From assembly GCA_013397845.1 (NCBI GenBank), contig VZTG01005436.1:2723638-2787637 (forward strand): DNA of 64,000 nt. The letters are read 5' to 3'. Under the pieces are notes generated by a model. The model was given only the letters and a program-made list of their open reading frames with translations. It did no database searches and had not been told where the DNA came from. The stretch's first letter is position 1, and each line of letters starts with the position of its first letter. A program made the position numbers and the translations under genes. Positions 12,534 to 24,649 of the stretch are shown here, piece by piece. This DNA comes from Melanocharis versteri. Taxonomy: Eukaryota; Chordata; Aves; Passeriformes; Melanocharitidae.

Positions 12534-15087
12534 GGTTTTCTGGGGCTCCCTGTAAATGAGACCTCAGCCTGTTGCACACCATTCTACTCAGCTATGCTTC
12601 TTTTATTACAGCCTCATTACACGGAAATTGAGCATTAAACTAGCACAAAACCGCTGGAGTGGAGTGAGGAATTGGGATCCTCCCATTTTTACGCATACAG
12701 TTATGCCACAAGCCAAAGTGTGGGTTTCAGATTCTGAAGCTTTTGGCCTTAGGCTTTATGTATGCGTTGCTGCAACACGGCTGTAGGTTTGATGCTGTCT
12801 AACTAGGTGGTATACTGGCAAAACACAGCAAAATAATTTGATTCTGGGAAGAGATTATGGCACAAGTAGACAAGAAAAGCCCTAAGCAGTGTGCCTGACA
12901 GCTCCTCTTGCTGCTGAAGAGGCTCCACCTTGTCTCACAGATGGCTGCCACCCCTGTACGAAGTAAGGGGAAGAGAGGAGAAAAAGAAAATGAAAACAAG
13001 GATGAGCACAACAGTGCCAGGTACGAACAGAGCATTAGTACCCAGCATCCCACAGCCAGTCCCTGGAAGGACCAGAGATGTGAGTGACGAGGCCATTCCA
13101 GTGGGAGAGGACTGGCATTGCCTCCTGCTTTCTCAGAGCCTCCAGGAGCCCAAGCACCGGGAACTTCTTCTCCCTTCACATCCTGCGAGCGATTGCTCCT
13201 CCCTGAGCACAGACAATTTGCAATTATGCAATACGGAAAAGGCAGATGATGGCATGGGCAGTGGTGCAGGAACGCGCCCCTGAGGTGGCCTTGCAGCAAT
13301 GAAGAGGGTGGTGGGAAGGGAAGGGCCAAGGGACGCCGCTTAGCCTGCTGGTGCCCAAGGCCAGCCCTTGATGCACAGACACCAAAGCTAGCCTCATGGA
13401 CAAGCGTTGGCAGAAACGTTTGGTGGTTTTGTTTCCTGAGGCAAGGAACGTCTTTCCCAGGATGTCCTGCCAGCTTCCAAGAATGGTGTTACATGTCACC
13501 ATGATTGCCTTGGGACAGAAGAATATTGTGCTCTAGGTTAATTACAATTGACATTTGAATAAAAAATCATCCATTCCTCATCACACTGATCCCTTTGCTA
13601 TTTGATTCCAGTGTGCACATCTAAAATTAGGCTTTTGAAAGTACTTCATGGCAGGGGTTGTAAATGGTATATTTTCATAAGCCTGCTGCTCTTGAGGCTT
13701 ATGTTTTGCCATCTTATGACTTGGCTCATGGCCAGAATTTCATCTGCATAAATTTGGGACTTGAAGGCTTGGTAATATGCTGTGACTTCAATAACAAAAG
13801 AGCTGAAAAAATTCCACTAAAGCATATCAAGCTCACTTAAACAAAGAGCATTGTTACTTAACCCTTACACTTGTACTGGCAAGAACATGGGAAACAAATC
13901 CGCAGCAGTCAACAATCTACCAGTGTTTCAGCATGGCATTGTCCCCTCCCAAGGCTTCCTTGAAACACCTATGTGGACATTTTCACACACGGCATGTAAT
14001 CTCAGTTCAGCACCGCACAGATGTGGTGGGGCCTGCTGCCACTGTGTGCACTGGGGAGGAGGGAAATTGCCTTCTGCTTCACTGCTGACAGCCCAAGCAC
14101 CCGACTTTGACAGCCTCTTCAGAATACGGCAGCTTATTTTTTGTGCATTTTTTAATGACCATCCATTATATAAAAATAAAAAATAGGTCTCCAAGTAATC
14201 TGCACAAATAAGACAAGTTTTATGTAGTCAAAGATTTGGCAGAGGATCACATTTCAGTGGGGTGTTCCCTAAAGAGTATCTCAAAATAAAACTAGGCTAT
14301 TAAAAGAAACACTGTTCTATTTTTGTAACGATTTTTCTAATTTTAGTCCCCACGGCGGGCCCCAGGATTCTTCTGAGTTTTGGACCAGAGATGTGCTGGT
14401 AATAGGGGTTGAGATTCCCCATGCAATCTGCTTCCTCTGATTCAGAGCTTGTTTACTTGAAGACGGTAGTCATGTGCATGCCAAGGGTGAATGCAAAGGG
14501 CAGCTCCCGATGCTTTGGCACTCATAGTGTGTGTGTCTGTAACACATTCCATTGTGCAGTTTGCGTTGATATCTTTGGGAGCAGATTGCCACAAACTGTG
14601 AAGAAGCACTTGCGGCGGGGAATAAAGGTGAGGTACACTTGCTCTTGTTTTCTCACTCCCTCACATTCCTGCCTGTCCTCCATCCGCTTTTCTTCTGACG
14701 TCAGGGTAACACTGCATTTGTTTAATCTCTCTGGTGTGTGGCATACAACAATGTCCTCTGTGATGCTATATTAGCTGTCTCCAAGCCTGCCTTTTTAGGG
14801 CTTCGCTCTGCTCCCTGCATTTTAGCAGCCCTTTACTGTGGCACCATTCTCGTCATTCCTTCTGATATTTTTGTCTTTGAGTTTCTCCACATCCTGTCAT
14901 TAAGTGATTTCTTGAAGCCACACTACGCACCCCTGTTATTTTCTTTCCTTCTGAGCGCTTGTCTTTGTCCACCATCTCAGCTAAGATAACCAGGATAATG
15001 ATTTGGTGTTTACAATTGCTAAAAAAAGTGAAAACCATAGAGGATTTAGGCATACCAGTGCTGTGATTTCACTACCAAATCATTGAT
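12534..15087. other. Unassigned noncoding DNA
   Basis: A 176-codon minus-strand frame (12799-13329) is the longest in the window, but its translation is Ser/Leu/Pro/Cys-rich without domain structure. It overlaps a 117-codon frame on the other strand, so I do not call it. The interval also holds a short GT-rich run near 14527. Confidence 0.45.
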
Positions 15088-15274
15088 GGAAGCAGCATGG
15101 CCCAAAGGACAAGAGCTGGACAGAAGGGCAGGACATTTACCCTCCAGTTCTGGTGAGACCCAGAGCAATCGCTTAACTCACTCTCCTCTGGTTTCCCCAG
15201 CTGTCACACAAAGCTGATGGGGTGCCGCTAGGCTGTGAAGGAAAGAGGCACTACAAGTGGCAAATAATTATTAG
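15088..15274 (+). mobile_element. MIR-like CORE-SINE (ancient tRNA-derived SINE)
   Basis: The order and wording match the MIR family. A tRNA-related start 'agcagcatggcccaaaggacaagagctgg' (from 15091, shown here only in part) is followed by a conserved core, with 'cttaactcactctcc' and 'ggtttccccagctgtcaca' at about 15173-15209. The element ends in a 3' segment running into 'aaataattatta'. Divergence is high and no target duplication is visible. In birds this would be an old amniote MIR relic. Confidence 0.72.
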
Positions 15275-16585
15275 AATTGCTTGCTTGATTTCAGGCCATG
15301 ACGTTTTGTCTCTCTGGAGACACAGGTCAGGGAGGGGGTCCATGAGAAGGAAATTCCACATTGCTGGAAGGCATAGATGGCATTTCCATTACTGATGGAG
15401 AAGTGTGTAAAATAAATAAATCACACATGAATGGTGTTATATATAATAATTTTCTCCCTTTCTATCCCACTGGTTTGAATTGTTCTCATGTGTTTACTTT
15501 GTTAGGTAGAAATCCCCTCAGATTTGCAAATGCAGGTTTTGGTTGCAAATAACTCGCTTTGCTCCACTTCAAAGGAAGGCTGAGCTTTTGACTGTATCTC
15601 TTCACTAGCTTTAGCCCTGCTGATGCCCTTCCCTAGAGCTTTGGAAGACATCACCAGAGCAGGTGGGCTCTGTGCATGTCCTAGGGTCTGGAGGAGACCC
15701 TATGTCCCCCTAGGAATGCCCATTCTGGGGTCCTACCAGTGCCCCTTGGTCTGACGAGGCTGAGCTATCCCTGCTTTTGGGCTCTCCAGGTTTGCACTGT
15801 GGAGATTTCAGGTTCCTGCTCCCCTGAGGGTGAGTGCCACCACTTTCCTGCCTGTCCCACCTGCTGCACCAGCCCTCCATATCTCCATGCACACAGGCAG
15901 ACAAATTCACACATGTGGAAAACCTCACACCTGTGCTTCTGGCATGAAGACAAGATCATGTAAAAGCACTAAAAGACTCCAAAAAGTGGGGGGCTGCTGT
16001 GATGGGAAAATCAGGGATCCTTTATCTGTCAGGGTGCTGGTGTGCAGAAGTGCTGTTGTTGTTTTCTCATCGCCATGAAGCATGTCACAGCTTGTGGGCT
16101 GGTCCATCATGCTCCTGCTACAGCACACCATGTGCATCCCTACCCCTGTCTGGGCTGGAGTACCAACAGCAAGATGCCCATAAAACAGCTGTCCAGCCTC
16201 CCTGTAGAGGGGCTGTGCCTCACTTCTGCAGCACTGAGTGGCCACAGTCCCTCTTCCAGCCCAGGATCCACTGGTTAAATTGATCTGGGCCAAGTGTACC
16301 ACCTTACAGTGCTTGTGGTGCTGGGGACCTCAAGGCTTCTCCGTGCTTCATGTTGAGGGATAGAAAAGGCTTTGGGGATTTTTTACCTTTCTTGGACACA
16401 TCCAGCTTACTGCACGTGCACGGAGTGATGTTTCTGCTCTGACTGAGCTGTTTCATATTTGGCCAGGTTTCTCTCTTCCCATCTGAACAAGATTTTCATG
16501 CAGAAGGAAAGGATGTTGCTTAGAAACTCTTGACACAAAATCAGTATTGGGTGAGGGAATGGATCAGGTGCTTCATGGGCCCCTG
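15275..16585. other. Unassigned noncoding DNA
   Basis: Locally GC-richer sequence, with many overlapping open frames on both strands between 15.7 and 16.3 kb (up to 125 codons, minus strand 15925-16302). None shows a recognisable domain, and frames on opposite strands are equally open, so composition rather than coding explains them. Confidence 0.45.
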
Positions 16586-18190
16586 AGGAACAGTGCCAGG
16601 AGGTGAATGGATAAACACCATCCGTGAGGGTGAGCAGGAAAAGAGGGAAAGAGTCTTTGCAGAAGCCCTGCAGAGCCAAGAGCACAAACGCTGGATTTGG
16701 AAAGGAGATCTGGAAGCTTGCAAGACTGGGGAAGCTGCATCATTTCAGGCATCCTATGTAAGGGTCCTCCTTGTCCTGTGGTTCTGCAGGTACAGACCCA
16801 GTGCATTTCCCTGGGACTGGGGAAGATGACCTCCCTTCAGGAAAGTGTCATTGCCTGGCTAGCTCTCATCCAAGCATCTGCATGGAGAGGAACAGGAGAT
16901 CAGTCATTGCCGGAGACATCCTACTGCAGGATACAGGAAGTCTCTGCCTGCCAACCTGATGCATTCTTGCACCTGGGACTCGGCAGAGATGACCAAGGGT
17001 TGTCTGGCATCAGATTGTTACCTTAGCTGCTCTTCCACATGGGCACAAATATTACTGCCAGGACTTCAAGCATATCTGGAGAGATTACACGGACTTTGGG
17101 GTGCTGGCGAAGGACATGGGGGTCCAGGTTTTGTCTCCTCAATCTGGATGGTGAAGAGGAACTGCACCACTATTGGAGTAACCGGGACTTGTTGGGACGA
17201 CTCACACAGCAGGAGTGCTGTGATGGGTGGATACCAGGTCTTCAGCAAGGACCGGCAGTGAGACAAGGGGGTGTGGATAAGTGACAGAGCAGCTCTGATG
17301 TAAGGAGTTCTTCAATGGGCCAGACAGTAGGCCAAGGGAGAACTCATGGTTCGGGACAAGTAATCAGTATTTCCTTCAGTCTGGTGGGAGTTTGTTAATG
17401 ACCACTTAACTGGTGTGAGGAAGGAGGCGAAGCCTTCCTTAAACAACTTCAAGATATTTCGGGATCACGTGCTCTGCTTCTTTTGGGAGATTTTAACTTC
17501 CCTGATGTATGCTGGAAGAGCACTAGAGAGGGATACAGGCAAGCCAAGTGGTTTCCAGAAGATGTTAGGGCCAACTGCTTCGCCCAGGTACTAGATAAGC
17601 CAAGCTGGGATCATACACACCCTAGACCTGTATTAACAAAGCATTCACACTGGTTGGGGGAATGATAATTGATGTCAGGTTTGGTCATGGAGACACTAAA
17701 ATGGTGGACCTAAAGACACTGAAGGGAATGAACAAGACAAGTGGCAGATTAAAGACCATGGACTTCAGGAGAGCACAGACTGCAGTTTTTTCAAATCACT
17801 GAAGGCTGTATCATGTAGAAACCAGCTCTGAAGACAAAGCTTAGGGAAACTGGCAAGTCTTTACCGACAAACTCTTCTAAGCACAAAATAGTCCCTAGTG
17901 TGCAGAAAAACAAACAGGTATGACAGGAAACTGACTTGACTCATCAGAAAACTCATGACTGAGCTACAATGCAAAGACTGGATGTAGCAAGAAACTCCTT
18001 CTTCATCAGGACAGCCAAGAAGTGGCTGCCCAGAGAGGCTGTGCAGTCTCCATCCATGAAAGTTTAAAGGTCCCAAGTGGCTAAATTCCTGAGCAAGCTG
18101 ACTCAATCTTAGACCAAACCCTGCTTTGAACAGAGAGTTAGACTGGAGGCCTTCCAAGGTCCTTTGCAGCCTGTATGATTCTGTCATTAT
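16586..18190 (+). mobile_element. CR1 LINE with ORF1, endonuclease and 3'-UTR remnants; reverse transcriptase deleted
   Basis: Segments occur in CR1 order. A charged ORF1 segment (GEQEKRERVFAEAL, about 16628-16670) is followed by the SGNH-esterase-like part of ORF1: VIAGDILL at about 16898-16921 and GTNITART at about 17040. Next come ORF2 endonuclease remnants, with GDFNFPDVCW at 17486-17515, and the linker between endonuclease and reverse transcriptase (about 17750-17970). From about 17975 the sequence jumps straight to the 3' UTR ('ggctgcccagagaggctgtg' at 18022-18041) and to the tail ending near 18187. The reverse-transcriptase region is absent. The esterase nucleophile position of the GDSL-type block reads GDIL, so the serine is gone. 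Frameshifts and stops break every segment. It is a dead, internally deleted copy. Confidence 0.85.
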
Positions 18191-21100
18191 GTGGAAGAGT
18201 TAACTGGGTATGACTACCTGGTTCTTTATCATCTATGTCATTATGATCATTGAAGCCAAGTGAATTTCCATCATAACACGCTGAGTAAGTGGGAGTCTAA
18301 GGCTCTCTTTTTAGCCTTTTTATGTGCACATTCAGGAAGGCAGCAGCTTTGGAAAGTCTGGATGTTGCAGATACCAATTACACTGCCAAAGAATGCTGGA
18401 GTGATGTACAAATGCCAATATACATCTACTAATTCTCTGTCTTTGTACAGAAGTAGTTATAAGACCTACCAATAGGTTAAAAGGATATTTTGGTTTAAAA
18501 ATACAGAGTCATGGCATCACTGATGTTACAAAGAGAAACGAAAGGTTTCTGTTACTGCCCTCAGATTCTGTATCAAAAATCAGGTCTTATTTTTCCAAGA
18601 GCAGCCCTTCATGGAGTGGTGAGTATTGCTGGTTTTTCAAAGCTTATGGAGTGAAGCTTCATATCTGTCCAATCTCTTTGATATTTGGAGATCAGCTTAT
18701 CTTATGGGGCAGGTTGCCAAAAGTGATCACAGTTGCAGAAACTCTACATTTTAACAAGGATTTTATCAAATCACTCACATCTGGAAAAAGGCCAAGAAAA
18801 ACAGTGACTGGAGAGAGTGGAAATCATGCCTCAAAAATGGGATGAGAAGCTGTGGAATTATTCAAAAGCTATGTGAACTTATGCGTACATCTGCCAGGTG
18901 ACCAAAACTGCCATCTGAATAAGGCATTATCCCTGTGTAGACCAGGTTTAGCTAAACAAACTGTTCCACTAGGCATAATTTGACATTTTCCATCCTTATA
19001 GCTTTTCTATCACGTGTGGATACCCCAAGAGCACTGTAAATTCATACCCTAACTTAATGCACACTAGCCCCCCTTTGCAGACAAGCCCTCAGAAGCAGAG
19101 GTACCTCCTCCAGTATGGAGGCAGAGCTACTTATTGAAATGCTGCAAGATCAGGCAGTGATTCATGGTCACTGCAAACAAAAGGGGGTAAATGCACCACT
19201 GGCTATTGGAGTAGATTACTTAATTTAGTAATTAAGGCATCCATTACATTTGGATTGTTTAGCCAAAAAACGCATAAATAAATCCATAGGCATCCACTTC
19301 ATGTATCAGTGCACGCTCTCCACAGTCTCTGAGAGCACTGTGGGCAGCAGTACTTTCTCAAGCACTACTGAAGGCTCTTTTTCCACTAATGTGAGAAAAG
19401 GGGGAAAGGATGCAGGACTTTTTGTATCCCAGTTGTGCTCCACAAAGCAGCTGTGCCCGGTCACAAGCGTCAGGCCCCCAGAGCACCTGGGGCATTAACG
19501 CCAGCTGGTCGGGGTGGGAGGCATTCCAACACCAGTGGCAGCAGCAGCGGCTCCCAGCACAGCACCAGGGGAGCACTCTCTGCGGATGGCGTGACACCGC
19601 TGCTCCAGCTTGCTTTTGCTAATACTCCAGCAGGAAGTCTGCACCAGCCAGGAGTTCCCCAAGGATTCAGGGGCAGCAAGGGCTGTAAAAATACATGTTA
19701 CTTGGTTTCAGGCCATGGTCTGCATCTGCATAGCAAGCTGCTGTTTGCACATGGGTAAATTCAGGATCTGTATTCCCTTTGCTCATTTCAATACAGCCTG
19801 TGAGTTCACAGAGTGAACATTAAATTCAGATGTAGTTGAAAAAGTTTGCCTTTTGAACTAAAACTTGTCTTTTGTTGGTTCCTCCTGGGGTGTATTGCCC
19901 AGAGTAAGGCATTTACAAGTGCCAGGTTTTCAATTAATTTCACTTACATCACAATTCGCAAATTAGAGATGGAACGTGTGGCCAGGTCATCTATTTTATC
20001 TGCCAGTATACCATTCCAGAAAGAGAGGATATAGGCTGCTTTTCATTTGCTTGCCCAATTACAAGGGAGCATTTTTTATATGCAAAAAATAATTCATGTG
20101 ATATTTTTGTGCCACTTGCGCTCCTGCAGAATGTAATAGGTATACAAAATGGGACCATGCATGCACATTTGTGTGCATCAGGACAAGCAACCAACAGGAG
20201 AAAGAGAACCAGAATTAAGTGCTTTATATACATAAGGCATGTCAACACTGATCAGTGCCGTCAGATGTGGGCTCCTCTGCAGGGCACGTTAGCTTGGGCA
20301 CAGAGCTGCTGGAAAATGGCTCAGTGACTTCCAGATCAGAACCAGCTTCCATTTGATCAGCTCAGATCATGGCAAATGTGTGTACTTGTCTGGGCTCATC
20401 CATGTAGGCATGCCCAAACTCACCTCCTGACTTTCAAAATATCTCTGGAATGGAAAAGAACTATTCCAGTTAGGACCTAAAATAAATATTTGCTGGGCTA
20501 ACAAGCATACTTGATAAAGTGTTTGAAGTGGAGAGAGACAAGAAGGACAGTAGAAACCAAAATTAGATGATGATTAAACAGGTTAAGCAGGACCCATTTA
20601 TCAGGAAACCATGGCAGATCTCCAGCCCAGGGTCAGGTATTTATTTCCAAAAATGAAGGGGAACGTGAAATTTGAAGAGTAAGATTTGGCAGAGTTCAAG
20701 GAAGAAGAGTGCAGAGGGAGGAGAAAGAGCAAAAATTAAATCCCTTTATGGGACTTACAGCGTGAGCTATGCTTTGAGTACCTTGGATGCCATAGGCAGT
20801 GTTTGTCTTCTTTTCTGCTCTCTGACTTTTTGGGAAAAGGAAGTGTAGAGTGATCATGAACATTAGCATGATCATTGATCAAGTTTACCTTAAGCCACCT
20901 AATCAGAGCCACTGTCTGAAGTCAGTGAAAAGGACAAGTCACTCCCAGAAGCTGCATTTAGGGTGGTGAGAAAGGAAATTTAGCATAAGTGACATGAATT
21001 ACACCCTATGGTTGGTATCTCTTTCCCTCTTTTGATTTAAATCATGTGAAGTCAGGGGAGATGAATCTCAAAGGGAGTAACAGAAGGAAGAACAGTAATG

Positions 21101-22997
21101 GTCACAGAGGATTCAGAAGATTCTGCACATACCAGATCCACCTTCATCTCTGGTGTAAGCCTAGGAGTATCTGTTATCAGTGAGGGTCAACATATCTGCA
21201 GATTTTGTCAATAATGAAAGGCCTCGAATGAATGTCCTTGATTAAAGCAGAATTCAGAGGTAGCACTGCTGGAAGAGGCAGACTCACTTTCGACCATCTC
21301 CCCATCTCACAGACCACATTCCTTGTCTAAATAAGTATCTCAGTCTATCGAGATACTTCACAGTTACCATTTATTTTTATGGTGGTGGTACAACTCTGAG
21401 TTTAATAAAAATTGCAACTCGTATCTTGGGTTCCCTCTGCTTATAGAGATATTGCCAGATCAAATTACAAAAAAAACCTCCTGCTTCACTTGCTCCATTT
21501 AAGGGTCTTAATTTAAGCTTTTTCCACTATCCCGTTTAGCAATGGTTAAAGGTCAGATTCACCTCCAGGTTTCCTTTAACAAAGACAATCTGTCTGTGAT
21601 GTAATCAGAGACACACCGGTATATGTAGTACTGCATATTCCAAAAATTCTTGGTAAAAAAAGCTAATGCTTGCTGGTTCTCTGTTTCTCACCACTTACCT
21701 GGCCAAATCTGCCTGAAAGAGTGGCAGATGTAGCAGCTTCCTTGACCATCCCCATGCAGGCTGTGAGCAAGGGCTGGACCCAAGTGCCTAATCTACAGCA
21801 CAGGAGGATCAAGGCACACTACAGGTCTGCTTGCCTCCCTATTGCTCTTGCTGATCTGGCAAATGAACTCCTTATGTTAGAGAGAACGAACAATAATAAG
21901 TGTGTTTAAAACAAAGGCCTTAATAATGTGGTAGAGGGGCCATACTTTCCCCTTCACCCCATAGGTGAGATTAAAAAATATCAGTGCTGTAATGCTCTTT
22001 CAGGTAAGCAAAAGCCAGTGAGACTGCCTTTGTAAACAGACTAGCCTGGAAAGGAAGGAAACTTGCTGTGTACCATAAAGATGAAAAGTATTCAAATATC
22101 TGTCTGAAAATGCCAATAAAGCACAGCAAAAACAAGAAAGGGCAATCATGTGCAGCAGCAGCAGCTAATTAAGGCTGCTTGGCTGTAAAGACCTGAAGGC
22201 ATCACTGTGCTGTGGGAAAGAGCAACCCAGGCCTGTGTTATGGCTCTTTGTATGTATGATTGGTAAAGACCGGCCATGGCTAATCCCAGTCCTTATTCCC
22301 TGCTCTAACTGAGGTCCCTCATGGCACTCTTTGGGAATGAAGTAAACATTCAGCAGTGAAACACCTCTCCATGGTGGCTCTCCACCCTTGTTCCCCGAGT
22401 AACCTCTGTGAAAAGTCACAAAAAGGGTAACATCATGGCATCAGGAGTATGTTAAATGGGGACCAGTTGTGATTAGGAGATAGCTATCATCTGAAAATCT
22501 GTGATTATTAGAATAACTAATGTTAATGTATTCCACTTGGGCTAGACCAGCCATGTCAGAGATTATTGCAGTTTAAAAAAAATAAAACAAGAAGTCTGAG
22601 GCAGTTGTGTTTCTCCAGGAATTTTATTTTTTTTAATGAGTGTTTCATTTATAAAGTCCAGATTTTAGTATCCTGCACAGCCACAAGACTACTAGGCCTA
22701 CCTCAAACTGATCAAAATGGAATTTTTCCATTGGGTTCAGTTGACTATCCAAACATCTGTTTTGTGGTTCGTTCAACCTTATACGTCAATATGATGTTAA
22801 TCTCCTTTATACAGAAAAGCTGAAGCAGTGCCAGTGATTTAACTTCCTAGGAAGATGGAAGATCCTTTCTCAAGCTGTAAATCCTTCTGGCCTATGCCCA
22901 AGGTGAAAAATGTAAATCACCAGAGTGGAAACATGGCAAACACGATTTTCTATCTAAACAAGAGAAGTCTTAACTTTGAAAATTAATCAGGCTCTTT
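18191..22997. other. Unassigned noncoding DNA
   Basis: No recognised gene or repeat. Open frames are short (107 codons at most, plus strand 19435-19758) and opposed by frames on the other strand. A short GC-richer segment lies around 19.4-19.7 kb. Confidence 0.45.
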
Positions 22998-23135
22998 ATT
23001 AAAAACACCTTCAGTGACAATAAAGACAAATCTCCCAGAAAATTAATTTGGAAATTAATCAGTGTCTTCTTTACATATTTTTTCCATTAATTTTCTGGGA
23101 GATTTGTCTTCATTGCCATTGTAGGTTTTTCTAAT
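22998..23135. repeat. Long imperfect inverted repeat (50-base arms, 38-base spacer)
   Basis: The left arm 22998-23047 pairs with the right arm 23086-23135. The inner 25 bases (aagacaaatctcccagaaaattaat, split here by description: left 23023-23047) are perfectly complementary to the right arm. The inner 32 bases match at 30 positions and the full 50 at about 44, with no gaps. The spacer 23048-23085 is AT-rich. The spacer also carries an aattaatcag motif that is repeated just left of the hairpin at 22981-22990. It could be a palindromic transposon relic (MITE), an inverted local duplication, or the template for a foldback RNA. No terminal motif of a known transposon family is recognised. Confidence 0.9.
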
Positions 23136-24649
23136 CCATAAAAAAATTCTCTTCTTCATGAACAGAGCCAGCAAAAGCATTTTTAATGCATTGAAAGTTT
23201 TCCTTCTCTATGGTATTTTCTAAATAATCCCATTTCTTCCTTTTCCTGAAACCAAATTTGTACTGTTTGCAGAGGTGGACCAAGCGAGGGGGTAGGAGAA
23301 AGGGGCTTTATAGGCACCATTCCTGCCCCCATGGCCACCATTGTCCCACTTAGGAAGAAACCATTTTAGATCCAGTCCTACAGATACGAGTCATTACAGC
23401 AAATTTCCCAATAAATGATCAAATTTAACTCTCCATCCCCCACCTAGCTTCTTCATTCCCTGCAATTTTCTCCAACGAACAATCTAGGAAAATCTCAGCC
23501 TCCTTTGACAGGGACTTCTTCACCTCTTGAAATCTCAGGACTGTCACAAGCAGGTTTTGTCATTCATGATACAGTGCAACGCCAAAGCAGAGTTGGACAG
23601 TTAGGGAATGCACACTGAGGGATATGGGACTGGGGCAAAGGGAAATCTAGAGGGACTCTGAAAGTGCAGCAAGACTTTCACAAAGTTTTGGTGGGGAAAT
23701 GGGGTACCTGAAGCAAACAAATTAAGAAAGCATGGCAGCATCTGCAGGGCAGAGGCGCAAGAGAGGAACAGATAAAAGGAGCAGAGGGAGAGCTGTGGAG
23801 AAGGAGGGGCAGGAGTGGCAGGGTGAGGTAGGAGTGCAGGGAAGATGTAGATGCAGAGGAAGGGAATGTGGAGAGCACATGATGCCATAAAACAGCAGGT
23901 TCGGCAGAAAGGCTCTTGAGTCCGGAAGGGCAAACAAAAGTAGATGCGTGACACAGGAAGTGGGATTGTAAGTAAAAAGGTTTGGAAACTGCTGCCAAAA
24001 CACTATTGAAGTTTAGGAACAGGAGAGCAGCTCCTGCTCTGTTTCAATCTGAAAATCTTGTCATGTCCTCCACAAATTCTGGCAGCAAACGCTTCAGGGG
24101 AAGACGTAAGAGCTGTAAATGGGTGTAGAGGCAAATGCAGCTGTGCTCAGGTTGGGAGGAACAGCCCACTGCATTGCCCCACATGTGGCAGAGTTGATTT
24201 AGGGGACTCAGAAAATTTCCTTAGCTCCTGCATAAGAAATGCTCACCTTGGGAGGCTAAGCCACTTCAGCACCACATGAGTCACCCTGGCACTGTATTGT
24301 TAGAGACTGACAGAAGTTTTGGAGAATAAGATATAGCTGCTCAATTCAACACTGTTTTCAGTATGCATACTCTCTGGAAATGTACTCTATCCACATCCAT
24401 GCCCCATGTGGCTTTTTGAATCTTACATCTCAGCTAAAAAGAGTTCCCATGGCAATGAATGGTCTAATAATAAGTCCATGGAAGAAAAGGTTTCCTTTTA
24501 TTCATCTCAGATTTCTGGCTTTTTACAAGTCAGTGACCTATTATTAGACGGGAGAAAGAACTGCTCACATCTTCTACCTAATGTAAATAATCCAGATCTC
24601 AGTTTTACTTTCACAGACATCAAGTTGCAGAGGAAATAGAAAAGGAGAA
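23136..24649. other. Unassigned noncoding DNA
   Basis: No exon is recognised. Three overlapping minus-strand frames of 93-117 codons at 23.6-24.0 kb translate to Ser/Pro/Leu/Cys-rich products because the plus strand there is a purine-rich stretch. They are not credible proteins. Confidence 0.45.

Noticed and set aside
12799..13329. 176-codon minus-strand frame, the longest in the window
   Set aside because: No domain; Ser/Leu/Cys-rich composition; overlapped by an open frame on the other strand; no splice or promoter context.
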